A stretch of DNA of 64,000 bases from Nannobrachium achirus (Eukaryota > Chordata > Actinopteri > Myctophiformes > Myctophidae), in contig OY997645.1 of assembly GCA_963921795.1 (NCBI GenBank), positions 34,730,082 to 34,794,081 of the forward strand, in the 5' to 3' direction. The notes under the pieces are model-generated. The model did not search any database. It was not told the DNA's origin and saw nothing but the letters and a program-made list of their open reading frames with translations. Of the stretch, positions 10,751-22,189 are shown in pieces; position 1 is the stretch's first letter, and the number at the start of each line of letters is the position of its first letter. The position numbers and the translations under genes are program-made.

Positions 10751-11147
10751 GTCTGTGTGTGTGTGTCTGTGTGTCTGTGTTTATGCCCGTGGGCCAATCA
10801 GAAAGGGGAAAACGGTGACGTAATAATATCGAGACATATATAAGGGCCACGAGATGGGCCGTCTATGCCATAGCCAATCAGATGCATGGGCATAAACGGG
10901 CATATATGCCAAAATGCTTGAGGATTGGTGGATTGGTGAGCTTCACATGACATTTCAGCCAACCAGACTATAAATGGGCCAATCTCCATGATTGGTCAAG
11001 TTTCATGCGACATAATAATATCTTACTATAAAACGGGGAACCTCTAGTTTGATGAATAAGCTTTATCCTGGAGGGACTCCGGCCAACTAAGTAAATTGTA
11101 GGATAATAATATAGTATGACAGACCTGCACTCTTTGGCAATTTAATG

Positions 11148-11471
11148 CAGTTGTTCCCAAACCTTTTAGCTCAAGACCCCAAATTTAAATTAGACGTTTG
11201 CCCGGGACCCAAACTAGTGAAAATAGCAGATCTAAAAGCTCACAATGCGTCTCTTCGAGCCACGTTGCAAGCTTGTAGATTGGTTATTTTCACTAGTTCT
11301 TAAATATTTGTTTTCTAATTTATGTGATTTATTTTTGACTTTTTCTCCATAATCAATTATAATTCAAAACAAAATGTAAGAGACAAAAAATGAAGGGATG
11401 TTTACTCGTGACCCATAAAAATGTGTCCGCGACCCACAAATGGGTCCCGGCCCACTGTTTGGGAAACAGTG
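11148..11471. mobile_element. hAT-type MITE with 8-bp target duplication
   Basis: The ends read CAGTTGTTCCCAAAC and, at the right, the complement of CACTGTTTCCCAAAC. Flanks ATTTAATG (11140-11147) and ATCTAATG (11472-11479) form an 8-bp target duplication with one change, as expected for hAT elements. The inside holds an 80-bp near-palindrome (11216-11292) also found elsewhere in the window. It has no coding capacity. Confidence 0.8.
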
Positions 11472-11664
11472 ATCTAATGGGTTGTCCTCCCAATAAAAGA
11501 GCCTGTGCTCCACATCTAATGACAAGTCTCCACTGCGGTGGAGGAATAGGTAGGATAACCTGTCGTGAACATCATTCTATTTTAAAATAATGGTCTGTAT
11601 TTGTTCATGATAATATTGTTTTAGTCAGAGATAGTCTCTTCATTGAAAGCAGGGGCTTACATAT

Positions 11665-11685
11665 TGACTTTTTTTTTTCTTTTAG
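11665..11685 (+). promoter_or_regulatory. Putative 3' splice site before OR gene 2
   Basis: A strong pyrimidine tract ends TTTTAG at 11685. The OR start codon follows 20 bases later. The spacing matches OR genes 1 and 3. Confidence 0.55.
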
Positions 11686-11705
11686 ATTAACAGCATGATA
11701 TAATC

Positions 11706-12665
11706 ATGGTGACTAACACCTCGCTTATTAATGGAACATTACTGACAATGATATCACTAGACCTATCTCCTGCAATGGTTTATCCAGCATTCATTTTTGG
11801 GACTCTAACATATTTATTCATTCTCTTTTGTAACTTGCTGTTATTAACAACTATTGCCATGAAAAGAACACTGCATAAGCCGATGTTTATCCTGCTCTTC
11901 AACTTGCCTATATGTGATATTATGGGTGCTACAGCTTTTTTCCCTCAACTTGTGCTCAGCATCATATTACAGAACAGATCTATTTCCTATCCTGCGTGTT
12001 ACATCCAGGCTTTGCTCCTTCATCTTTACGGTACAGGAAACCTACTGTTCTTGACGGCCATGGCATATGATCGGTATGTTGCTATATGCTGGCCCTTGAG
12101 ATATAACTCTGTCATGACTCAAAATAACTTGGTAAGAATTATTGTAATCGTATGGCTCATAGATTTCACCTTGATCTTATTGCTGCTTGGTCTAGTCACA
12201 CGGTTAAAGATCTGTAGGAGGAATGTTGTGGATATGTACTGCAATAATCCATCTTTGGTGAAACTCCTCTGCGGAGACACTTCGGTGAATAACTACTATG
12301 GGTTGTTTATAACAGCACTGGTCCAAGGGGGATCATTGCTAGTGATCATTTTCACGTACATCCAGATTTTGATAACCTGCATAAAGAATAGCCAGCCAGA
12401 TGCAAGGGGGAAAGCCATCCACACATGTGGTACACATCTGGTAGTGTTCTTATTGTTGGAATTAAACACTCTGATTACTCTGATTTCTCATCGTTTTGAA
12501 GCTGTGTCCCCTTACCTGAGAAGGAGTTTAGGTGTGTCGGTTTTGGTTTTCCCTCCTATTGTGAATCCTCTTATATATGGACTACGAACAAAAGAAATTA
12601 AGCAAAATATGATGACCATGTTAAAAGAGAAATCTACTTTTATTTATAAAGGGAAGTCCACCTGA
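11706..12665 (+). CDS. Olfactory receptor, fish class I-like (gene 2)
   Basis: This is an intact 319-aa single-exon OR. N-glycosylation sites lie at N4 and N9. Further landmarks are FCNLLLL in TM1, LHKPMF, MAYDRYVAIC at the end of TM3 followed by WPLRY, NPSLVKLLC in the second outer loop, KAIHTCGTHL before TM6, SHRF in the TM6-TM7 loop, and PPIVNPLIYGL in TM7. It shares LSP..PAF.F.TL.Y in the N-terminal part and LFNLPI.D in TM2 with gene 3, its closest relative in this window. All key OR residues are present and there is no frameshift, so it is probably functional. The exact fish OR subfamily is not assigned. Confidence 0.93.
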   Translation: MVTNTSLINGTLLTMISLDLSPAMVYPAFIFGTLTYLFILFCNLLLLTTIAMKRTLHKPMFILLFNLPICDIMGATAFFPQLVLSIILQNRSISYPACYIQALLLHLYGTGNLLFLTAMAYDRYVAICWPLRYNSVMTQNNLVRIIVIVWLIDFTLILLLLGLVTRLKICRRNVVDMYCNNPSLVKLLCGDTSVNNYYGLFITALVQGGSLLVIIFTYIQILITCIKNSQPDARGKAIHTCGTHLVVFLLLELNTLITLISHRFEAVSPYLRRSLGVSVLVFPPIVNPLIYGLRTKEIKQNMMTMLKEKSTFIYKGKST

Positions 12666-13170
12666 CAGCAATCAAAAACACAGACCTGGATATTGGCTTT
12701 CATACTGTGTCACCTATCTTCAAATATAACCAAAATGAATTTATCAAGCTGGTCTGCCAAAGAAAGCAATTGCAAAATTACAAGTTATACAGAATGCTGC
12801 ATGCATTTTAAGATTATTTTATTTGTCTCTAAATCACTTAAAGGCTATGTACCAAACATGTCGATGGCAAGCAGACATGGCTGAATTAGAACCCCTTCTT
12901 TAATGTGCTGTGATGGAATAATACTGAAAAGACTGTGATTTAATTCAGCGTTGTAATTAAAAGTACTGTATTTAAATAGGTTATTGATTAATGTATGTAA
13001 TGTGAACTGTAATACTACTCAAATGTAATACTGCTTTACATCATGGTCACAAGCAAACTATCTTAAAACCAATAACATCATAATGTAAAAAGCCTATAAA
13101 TATCATGGATCAGATGAGATGGCATCTTTGTGGTATTTTTAAGAAAACACAACCTTTTTGAAAATTGTGT
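12666..13170. other. 3' flank of OR gene 2
   Basis: The stretch is AT-rich and non-coding. No gene or repeat is recognised with confidence. Confidence 0.4.
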
Positions 13171-13179
13171 GTTTTTTAA

Positions 13180-13700
13180 ATGTTTACATAATGATGTCTC
13201 ACCTTTGTTTTCTGGACTGGTTGGAATATGTCAGAGCTCTGGTAGAGTAACTACACAAGCTTCAACCAACGGTGACTCTTATTGTTCCCTCATGCAAGAA
13301 CTCATTTGGACAGTCTGCCTTCTCAGTAAAGGCGGCAAACCTTTGGAACTCTTTGCCTATGGATCTAAAACTAGAGACAGATGTGTTTAACAGAGGACTA
13401 AAGCTATTGCTGAAATCATCTCAACTGTGCTATATGAATAGTTTCTGTTTCCAACTGGTTATTTGAATGATTATGTCTACTTTTTTCTACTTTTGTTTCT
13501 CAAGCTAATGTATTGTGTCTGATTTTGGTGATGTTAGTTAATTATTACTATATAAAACTTTTTTGTTCTTGATTGGGTTTCAGAATAGTATTATTCTATT
13601 TTAGAAAAGCCTCCTGTGGACAGGCATTGGAAACTAGCCCTTGTGCTACAGTATATACAATGTAATCAATGCATATGTTTCATGATTGTGAAGTCCATGT
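13180..13700 (+). pseudogene. 3' fragment of a non-LTR retrotransposon
   Basis: A short frame (13272-13466) encodes CKNSFGQSAFSVKAANLWNSLP. This resembles the last part of LINE ORF2 proteins (a SFS..A..LWNSLP motif seen in many fish LINEs). No reverse transcriptase core is left. It is a 5'-truncated relic. Confidence 0.45.
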
Positions 13701-13739
13701 AAAAATAAATACATTCAACAAATAAACATAACATAAGTA

Positions 13740-14500
13740 AGTACATAACCATAAATAGGAGATATTATGATGGGCACCTTATGTAGACGATAAAGAAAAT
13801 GGTGATAGGCACTGATATAAAGGACACTAGCACAATGAATGAGGGAAACGATCAATATTGATGCTTAAATGACCTAATAGTATGCATGATCACATCATGT
13901 TACTACTGAGGTGAATGTACTGACATGTGTTAATATAGGCTATATACTGTTAAATAAATATCACTGTTTAAAACACCTTTATAATCCCTACAATTAAAGG
14001 AAAGTCAAACAGCAGATTATTTGTTATTTGTTTATTAAGGTGGTTTGAACACATGCAGATAGATCTGGTCCATATACGTATCAGATTCAGTATTCTAATA
14101 ATATTCAGTTCATTTTGATATGAAACTTCAAAAGACATGCAAATTATTCTGTATAATGACAAATTAATTGACATTCTTTTTGCTCGGTTTTAGGTTGGAA
14201 TTTTCACTTGAAATTTGTAAAACTGAGCTTATATCTTCAGCAGGCTGCACGGTTGTAAACTGCCAAACAGTTCTCGACCAAGTCATTTACATTTTCATGT
14301 TCATGTACTGTACATAAAGCTGTAATTTCACTGCAAGACCATTCAAAGGTCAGCAGCAAATGTATGATTGGTGTATGGGCAGAAAAGGAAGTCCCTCATC
14401 TTTACCATGCTAACCTTAACCACAACAAGCATGGACACAAACTTGATGTTTTAACCAAACAATTCGTCGAAACATTGTGTTTGTGTGTATGCAGAAAATA
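13740..14500. other. Intergenic, AT-rich
   Basis: No coding sequence or recognisable repeat is seen apart from short AT-rich runs. Confidence 0.4.
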
Positions 14501-14509
14501 TCTTTAAGC

Positions 14510-14800
14510 TGTTGTGCAGACCTTTTCTTATTTTGTCTCCACCAGGCCAAAGACATGGCCAAGACTATGTTTTGCACCCTGTCCGTCTGTCCGTCCATCA
14601 GTCCGTCCGCCCGACAGTCCGTGCAAAGACTTTTTTTCAAAGCGTTAATCAAAACATGTGCTTATTTTACTTACATCTTTGTCTCCACCAGGCCAAAGGC
14701 ATGGGGAGAATATGTTTTGCACCCTGACCGTCCATCCGTGCGTGCGTGCGTCCGTCTGCACGATACGTCTATGCGCGCATGTGTTCGTCCGTCTGTTACC
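14510..14800. repeat. Two-copy direct repeat with (GTCC)n tails
   Basis: TTTGTCTCCACCAGGCCAAA occurs at about 14532 and 14681. Each copy is followed by TATGTTTTGCACCCTG and a run of GTCCGTCC-type units. The translated ORFs are repeat artefacts. It leads into a GCGACCTACGGTCGC-family fragment. Confidence 0.6.
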
Positions 14801-14924
14801 ATCTAATCTCTGGTGCCGTTGGCCCAGTCACTGCCAAACTGTGTACACACCCTGGATGCCAATTCAGAACCTCTGTCCCCCGCTTTTCGCAGATGTGACA
14901 TTCCAATCCTTATAAGTCACATCT

Positions 14925-15240
14925 GCCCATTTTTCACATGGGCCTGTTCTAGCTCCACGTCGCCACCATGAGGCAGATTTTTTCAAAACACATTTTTGGA
15001 CAGTACTCCTACAGATTTTGTTCAAAAATCACACAAATCGGTAGACAGTTTCTCTACAGTCATGTGATCGACATGAATCTGTCCGATTTTCCATATTCCA
15101 TCCTGATTGGCTAACATTGGCTTCCAAAGTTTACAGGATTGGTCCATTTTGAACAAAATGCCTCAAATCATGAACGCAGGGTGCAATTTCTGCGAACTTT
15201 TACACACACGTTACCTCTAGGTCGAGGAACAAATTCCACC
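14925..15240 (+). repeat. GCGACCTACGGTCGC-family fragment
   Basis: It contains the family landmarks CGCCACCATGAGGCAGATTT, AAAACACATTTTTGGACA and CTACAGATTTTG. The terminal palindrome is missing. Confidence 0.65.
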
Positions 15241-15294
15241 ATTTCCTCATTGGTCAATAGGGCATAGCAGTGGTGGCCATTTTGTGGTGCCACA

Positions 15295-15550
15295 GATAGG
15301 AAAACCATATTTTTTTCCTATTGAGATTTCTGAAAATATTTCTATAAATTATTTTAAGCCTGGAACCAAGTCACCCAGGCTCCTGGTGAATGAATCATGA
15401 CCATAATACCTTTGATTCATATTTGAATATACTATAAAATATAGCATATTATAGTACAGTAGGATCTTGCTCCAAAGGAAGCGTCGTATAAAATCAGGCT
15501 TAAGTTTAGGGAGTCGTTTGGGTTGGAGGTGATGTTTTTTCAATTACTTT
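15295..15550. repeat. Dispersed repeat shared with 19284-20060
   Basis: TTCTGAAAATATTT and AAGCCTGGAACCAAGTCA to CAGGCTCCTGGTGAAT, then GGAGTCGTTTGGG and GTGATGTTTTTTCAA, recur in the same order at 19284-19400 and 20007-20060. The family is not identified. Confidence 0.6.
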
Positions 15551-15599
15551 TGTTTTGTAAATGAAAAAAATTAAATACAAGAAGAAGACATCGTCCCTG

Positions 15600-18500
15600 C
15601 TAGATGTCCCAGCCCCTGCCGTGTACGCTGGTGACTTCAATAGCCATTGGTGTCTTAGGGAAAACAAGGGATATACTTAATTATACGTCTCTGTTAACCC
15701 TGTACAATGCGCTCATACTGCCTTATCTGTCCTACTGCCTGGAAGTGTGAGGAAACACATACAGTAGTAATATTCATCCTTTATTTATATTACAAAAAAG
15801 GGCAATAAGAATAGTACATAAAGTGGGGTTTTATGAACACACTAATAATCTATTTTTGAGGTCTTGTACATTGAAACTTCCTGACCTAGTAGAGTTCAAA
15901 ACTGCTCAAATGATGTTCAAAGCAAGAAATAAACTGCTTCCAGCTAACATTCTTAACATGTTTAGTGACAGGGAGGGGGGCTACGAACTAAGGTGGGAAC
16001 TCAATTTTAAACTAGCATCTGCTCAGACTACCCTAAAAAGTATGTGCATTTCTATTTGTGGAGTAAAGATTTGGAATAGTTTGACAGAAGAGATCAAACA
16101 CAGTAAGAACATTTCACAATTTAAAAAAATACTCAAATTAAATATCCTGGCCAAATACAGCAGTTCATAGTCTCATTATCATTATCATCTATTTGTACTT
16201 GTTAGTATTATTAATTATATTATTATTTCTCTTACTATTACTTTGTAACATATCTCTGTTTCTTGAATTGTTAGTATTATGGAATGTATCAAGTCTATTT
16301 CCTTATACATTTTGTTTTTAGTTTTTTAAATTTTTTCTTTTCTTTTTTCTTCTTTCTTTTCTTTCTCTTTTTTCTTTTCTTTCTCTTTTTTTTGTTTTGA
16401 AAAAAAATAATAATAATAATCTGAACACATAACTAATCAATGTCTTAATTCATGAACATGTAGGATAGGCATTCACAAGCTTTTAGCTTCAGCCTATTCC
16501 TTTTGATCACCTGTAACAATGATTATATGAATGTATGACCTGTATGAAATATGATGATCAAATAAACTAAACTAAACTAAACATACAGACTGGGGTTACA
16601 GCAGCTCCAACGCTGATAGCGACTTCCTGGTAGACTGGGCCTCGACTGTAGATGCTACACTCCTATACGACCCAAAGGAGCCTCAGACATTCTACTCTGC
16701 ACAATGGAACAGCACCACCAATCCAGACTTGGCATTTGCAAAATCACATAACAACCAGCCCCTCCCTGTAAGACGCATACTGGACATGTTTCCCCGGTCA
16801 CACCACCGACCGCCGCTCAACACCATTCCATCATTGGTCCAGCCTGTGCAAGGGAGGGATTTCAAGAGGTGGAACTTCCGGAAAGCTAACTGGGCAGGCT
16901 TCACTAGACGAACAAGTCAGCTGCCGGTCTACTACACCTGTGCCCCAACAACCTGAATGATGCCTACGACTCATAATGCAAAATGCTGCTGGCTGCCGCC
17001 AAGAACAACATCCCCTGAGGCGTGCGCCTACGTTCCCTGCTGGGACGACGAATGTGAACACCTACTTCGCGCCCATTCAGTAGCACAAACAGCTGAGGAT
17101 AGGGACAAAGCAGCAGACGACCTATTCTGCAGGTTAAATGAGAAGCGCAGGCAACGTTGGATTGAGACTGTGGAATCAATCGACTTCACACACTCAAGCC
17201 GACGGGGGTAGCAGACTCTAAACAAGCTGACAGGAAGGTCAACAACTCCAGCACAGTGCCCCATCACCACACACTCCATTGCATCGCTCCTGCTGAGTAA
17301 TGGCCGCTTCCCTAATGCAGACAATGACTTCACTAGAAAAAACATCAGCAAGAGTCCATGAGCTGCTGAAGGTCCCAGGATGCAATCACAACCTATCGAT
17401 CAACTTCACATCACAAGAAATCGATCTGGCCACACAACGTCTGAAGACTGGTAAGGCACCAGGCATAGACGGCATCCACCCTGAGTACCTAAAACATCAA
17501 GGCAAGAAGGCAACTGACTGGCTCCATTCCTTCCTCTCCACATGCCTCCAGTACTTGAAGCTGCCAAAGATCTGGCGCCATGGCAAGGTGATTGCCCTGC
17601 CTTGCCCTGCCCAACAAGCCGAACGATCACCCGAAGGGATACCGGCCCATCTCACTGCTGTGTGTACCCTTCAAGCTCCTGGAACGCCTCATCCTGGCAC
17701 GCCTCAACCTGGCACGCCTCAACCCAGTGATCGACCCCCAGCTGCCCAAAGAACAGGCTTGCTTCCGAAGTGGTAGGTCAACAACAGACCATGTGACCCT
17801 TCTGTGCCAGGACATAGAAGACAGCTTCCAGACCGGAGAGAAGGCTGGTGCTGTCTTCCTCCACCTTACAGCTGCCTACGACACTGTCTGGTTGCATGGG
17901 CTACATATTAAGCTTCTGGAAACCATCCCAGACAAGCACATGGTGAGCTTCATTATGGAGATGCTAAGCAACCGCAGCTTTCGGCTCCACACCAGCAATG
18001 GCCAAAGCTGCAGGACGAGAAAGCTCAAGAACAGCGTCCCGCAGGGCTCAGTTCTGGCACCAATACTGTTTAACATTTACATCTATGACCTACCTGCAAC
18101 AACATCAAGGAAGTACGGCTATGAAGACGACCTGGCCATTTTGCTCAGCAAACCATCCTGGGAAGCAGTAGAGGAGGGCCTCTCTGAGGACATGAACATC
18201 CTGTCTTTATACTTGAAAGACTGGTGCCTCAAGTTCAGTGTGGAGAAGACTGTAGCAACAATGTTCCACCTCTACAACAGGGAAGCAACCCGTGACATCA
18301 ACATCATGGTCGACAATTCCCGGCTACAGTCCCAGTCCTCCCCAACATACCTTGGAGTGAAGCTTGACCGAACATGTCCTTTAAACAACACCTGGACAGT
18401 TCACCACAAAGACCCTGCCCATCTCCACCGAGGCTCTGGTGTTCCCTGCCGCTGAGTACTGTGCCCCAGACTGGAGCCGTAGCCCTCATGTTAAGAAGCT

Positions 18501-19120
18501 GGACGCTGCCCTCAACACTGCCCTAAACGGACTGTCTCCGGATGTCTAAGAGTCACTCCAACAAACCAACTGCCTGTCCTTGCTGGAATCGCTCCAGCAG
18601 AGATCAGACGAGAAGCAGCCACACTGGCCCTTGCTCGGAAGGCACAGATGAGTGAATCCCACCTCCACCACAAGGTTGTCAAGTCCCGGCGCACCTTTGC
18701 CCACAAGCCCAGGAACTGCTCCACACAACTCCAGCGCACACCTCCAAGGCTTCCTGGGTGAAGGCAAGATGGATGGACCAGTGGAAGGCAGCAGAAGCAT
18801 CCAGGCTTCACCACTACATCGAGGATCCCACAGAAGTTCCGGGCCAGCACCTCCCTCGTAAGGAGTGGTCAACACTCAATCGCCTGAGGACAGGTGTGGG
18901 ACGTTTCGAGGCAGCAATGCAGAAGTGGGGGCTCACAGACAGTGCCCAATGCGAATGTGGTGATCCATCACAGACTGTGGAACATCTGATGAGTAGCTGC
19001 CCCATATCCGGCCACCGAATGGTGATCGTGGCTTAATTGACTTGGACAATAATACACTGGACTGGCTTGCTGCAACAGAGCTGAAGGTCTATGGACATAC
19101 GACAGAAGAAGAAGAAGAAG
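15600..19120 (+). pseudogene. Broken Jockey/I-like LINE
   Basis: Fragments in several frames make one decayed non-LTR retrotransposon. An endonuclease motif (YAGDFNSHW) at about 15620-15650 is cut by another LINE and resumes at 16586 (WGYSSSNADSDFLVDWA). The reverse transcriptase spans about 17430-18460: TGKAPGIDGI, then GYRPISLLCV with FRSGRSTTDHV, then SVPQGSVLAPILFNIYI, then YGYEDDLAI, where the usual YADD has Glu in place of Ala. The C-terminal part at 18860-19010 has CECGDPSQTVEHLMSSCP, a Cys/His-rich tail common in these elements. A (GAA)n-like tail lies near 19105. At least two frame changes (near 17600-17770 and near 18456-18758) make it inactive. Confidence 0.8.
15655..16585 (+). mobile_element. 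5'-truncated LINE (CR1/L2-like C-terminus) nested in the other LINE
   Basis: A frame from about 15690 to 16170 encodes LPYLSYCLEVWG, ILQKRAIRI, KTAQMMFKARNKLLP and SMCISICGVKIWNSL. This is the C-terminal part of a CR1/L2-type ORF2. A T-rich 3' region follows, then a tail of AAACT units (16558-16581). The host LINE's endonuclease reading stops just before this segment and resumes just after it. Confidence 0.65.
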
Positions 19121-19139
19121 ATGGTTAATTTTTTTTAAG

Positions 19140-20060
19140 TTACATTGGATTTGTATAGGAAGGGGGTGTGTCTGAAAATGAATATCAAATATCTAAATAC
19201 TGAATCAAGCAACTTAAAAACTGCTTGTCTGGGATGTTCACCTGGTTAGACGATAAAATTACCAAATCTCTATTTTTCCAATAGAGACTTCTGAAAATAT
19301 TTATTTTAAGCCTGGAACCAAGTCATCCAGGCTCCTGGTGAATCATGACCACAATACCTTTGATTCATATTTTAATATACAATAAAATATAATAAATTAT
19401 AGTCTATTATATTTATTGAATAAATACCCTTTTTAGCACTTTTTACACAGAATGCTTTCAGTTTGTGTTCATTCTTCATTTCACAAGAGTAGGTGTCCAG
19501 TTTTTCCCAGCACAGACATTGCAACATCATGCTGCCTGTTCTGTTGCCACCAATGGACCACCCCAGGGGCAATTCAAATGTATAAAGTAATTTTTTATGT
19601 GCTTTTTTATGTGCATATTTTTTATACGCTAGAGACAAGAGAGACGGTACCAAGCAGGCAGGGGAGATTCATGTATGGCGCCCTGGGAATAACTTCATAT
19701 GCATGCACATTTATTCTCCTCTTTTTCCTAAACTTTCTTTTCTTATGTTTTCTTTGGAGAATGGGTTGAATCACCACACACCCAGGATGCATCAGACACA
19801 CACAATCTGCCAATCACAATATACTGCAAGTTGCAACTAAGGCACAAGGGAGAGGAAAGAAAAAACAAACAAACAAACAAAAACAGGCTCATAATATACC
19901 AACACTATGACACAACAGTGATTAAGAAATAGGCATTTTAAATATGAGGACCAAAGTTTTCTTAAAATAGAAGTAGGCTACAGCAGGATGTTTGCTCCAA
20001 AAGTACAGTATGCAGTCTTTAGGGAGTTGTTTAGGAAGTGATGTTTTTTCAAATTTATTT
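19140..20060. repeat. Dispersed repeat block upstream of OR gene 3
   Basis: The segment AATATCAAATATCTAAAT near 19180 recurs at 43873. Segments 19284-19400 and 20007-20060 match 15295-15550. An (AAAC)n run lies at 19863-19882. No gene is supported. Confidence 0.45.
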
Positions 20061-20307
20061 GAAAGTGAAATATCCCTATAATATACATATTACATTAAAT
20101 GTTTTTCTTTTCTTTTCTTTTTTATGCCCCATAATAATTCAAAATGCATGCAAGTGGGCTAACTGACATATATTTTTCAAACCATGGTCTCTTGTGACAA
20201 ATTCTTGATGAATGTTCTTTAGACAACAATCTCTAGATTCTCTTGACTAAACCTCATTGGACCCAAGAGAGCTTTGTGTGGTGGCATAACCTCTACTGTA
20301 GCACTGT

Positions 20308-20313
20308 TATAAA
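20308..20313 (+). promoter_or_regulatory. Candidate TATA box of OR gene 3
   Basis: TATAAA lies 431 bp before the OR start. A possible donor (TTG|GTAAGA, GT at 20506) and the acceptor at 20729 would define a non-coding first exon of about 170 bp and an intron of about 220 bp. This is an inference from motif order only. Confidence 0.35.
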
Positions 20314-20714
20314 GCCCAGAGCTGCTGGAGGAGCAGTACAATTTTAAGTAGCTTTAAGTTTTGGTGCAAAACTGTATTTCCATGAATGATCATTTAGGAA
20401 CAGACCTTCATGTCAGCGTAAAATGAAATGATAATGTAAAGTGGAGACAGTGAGAGAAGGAGAGAAGTGAAGAAATCTAATTTATTTTATTCTGGAAATC
20501 ATTTGGTAAGATTTTTTTTCCGACCATCTTGCAAGAATATAATTATGCGCATGGACAATGTACTGTTTGGGTTCTCAAACAGCAGTGATTAGGCTACTTT
20601 GTGTAACTTACTTTTAATATGTATCTGCATCAATCATTCCACATCTGTTTCCTAAAATTGTGATGTATTAACTGTTGTTAACATGTGATAATATACTGTA
20701 ATTAAATACATTGT

Positions 20715-20729
20715 ATTTATTTATTTTAG
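20715..20729 (+). promoter_or_regulatory. Putative 3' splice site before OR gene 3
   Basis: TTATTTATTTTAG ends at 20729, nine bases before the start codon. It has the same place as in OR genes 1 and 2. Confidence 0.55.
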
Positions 20730-20738
20730 GCTGGAATA

Positions 20739-21674
20739 ATGGTGGACTACTACAACACATCATCTTCTTTGACACTGAAAGGTTTCAATCTCTCCCCTGA
20801 AAGTGTAATTCCTGCATTTCTTTTTGCAACTTTAAGTTACTTGGTTATACTTTTCTGTAACCTTGTTTTAATCCTGACCATTGTCCTTAACAAGAGCCTT
20901 CACCAGCCCATGTATCTTCTATTGCTGAATCTTCCCATCAATGATCTCATAGGCTCAACAGCCCTCTTTCCTCAGGTCATCAAAGAAATACTGCTGGACA
21001 CCAAGACCATGCATTACTCTGCCTGTGTGGCCCAAGCTTTTTTCATTCACATTTATGGTGTAGGTGCTGTGTTCATTTTGACTGCTATGGCCTATGATAG
21101 ATATATTGCCATATGTTTGCCATTGAAATATACCACTATTATGACAAATTACTACATGATGAAAATAATTACCATAGTATGGCTCCTGAATTTGTTTTTG
21201 ATGGGCGTGCTCTTCATCCTTCTGTTACGCTTACCTCGCTGTAGATCTTCGATGACACACATTTACTGTGACAACCCGTCCTTGTTGAGTCTGGTATGTG
21301 CAAACACAACCGTCAATAACATTTATGGTCTTTTTACAGTTGCTGTTACACAGGTCATAAGCAATGGGACAATTCTGTACACATATCTACAGATCCTTAT
21401 TGCATGTTTTAGAAACAAACGGACTGATACAAGGGCCAAAGCACTGCAGACCTGCGCGACACATTTGATTGTCTTCCTTCTCTTGGAGTGTCTGGGCCTT
21501 TTTACAATTATATCATACAGACTGAAGAATATTTCACCACATTTGAGGAGGTTCATTGGGGTCTCGACATTGATTTTCCCTCCAACATTGAATCCAATCA
21601 TATATGGTCTGAAAACAAAAGACATCAGAAATAAAGTAGTCCACTTTTTTAGCAAATCCATATTTCCTCTGTAG
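20739..21674 (+). CDS. Olfactory receptor, fish class I-like (gene 3)
   Basis: This is an intact 311-aa single-exon OR. It has an N-glycosylation site at N6, FCNLVLI in TM1, LHQPMY, MAYDRYIAIC with LPLKY, YCDNPSLLSLVC in the second outer loop, KALQTCATHL before TM6, SYRLKNISP in the TM6-TM7 loop and PPTLNPIIYGL in TM7, followed by the short basic tail KTKDIRNK. Closest in the window to gene 2. No disabling change is seen. It probably acts as an odorant-gated G-protein-coupled receptor in the olfactory epithelium. Confidence 0.93.
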   Translation: MVDYYNTSSSLTLKGFNLSPESVIPAFLFATLSYLVILFCNLVLILTIVLNKSLHQPMYLLLLNLPINDLIGSTALFPQVIKEILLDTKTMHYSACVAQAFFIHIYGVGAVFILTAMAYDRYIAICLPLKYTTIMTNYYMMKIITIVWLLNLFLMGVLFILLLRLPRCRSSMTHIYCDNPSLLSLVCANTTVNNIYGLFTVAVTQVISNGTILYTYLQILIACFRNKRTDTRAKALQTCATHLIVFLLLECLGLFTIISYRLKNISPHLRRFIGVSTLIFPPTLNPIIYGLKTKDIRNKVVHFFSKSIFPL

Positions 21675-21954
21675 TACATTCATATACCGGTAGTTGTATT
21701 TTATATTGCACAAAGGAACAGGTATTAGTGGCAGAAAATCGAATGTAGACTATTATGTAGACGTGATAGATACCTGTACATATTGTGTTCTTGTCTTGAA
21801 TTATTATGTCAATTGTGAGCTTGCACCTATGTAGGCTATGTGTTGACATGAGATGTTATACTGCATGATGTCACCAAAACAAATTAATATATGCCTATTG
21901 CATTTGTGATTAAAAATATTGACCAGGGTGATAATAACCACTAGTTTATTATTT

Positions 21955-22152
21955 AAAGATTCGTGGGCTTTTTGCCATTAATCGATAGGACAGTAGACTG
22001 ACAGGAAATGGTGGGAGAAATGGGGAGAGACATGCAGCAAAGATCGTCCGAATCGGGAATTAAACTGGTGATGCCGTCAGGTATCAATGCCTATGTGGCA
22101 ATGCCTTATGTGGTATGCACCTGCCTGGACCAGTAGGCCAGCGGGCACCCAC
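21955..22152 (-). repeat. tRNA-related SINE-like repeat, second copy
   Basis: GGGCTTTTTGCC, GACAGGAAATGG, GACATGCAGCAAAG and CGAATCGGGAATTAAAC follow the same order as at 7950-8145. The B-box-like part is more decayed here. Confidence 0.5.
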
Positions 22153-22189
22153 AACCACTAGTTGATTATTATCCTTTTTCTTTTTTCAA

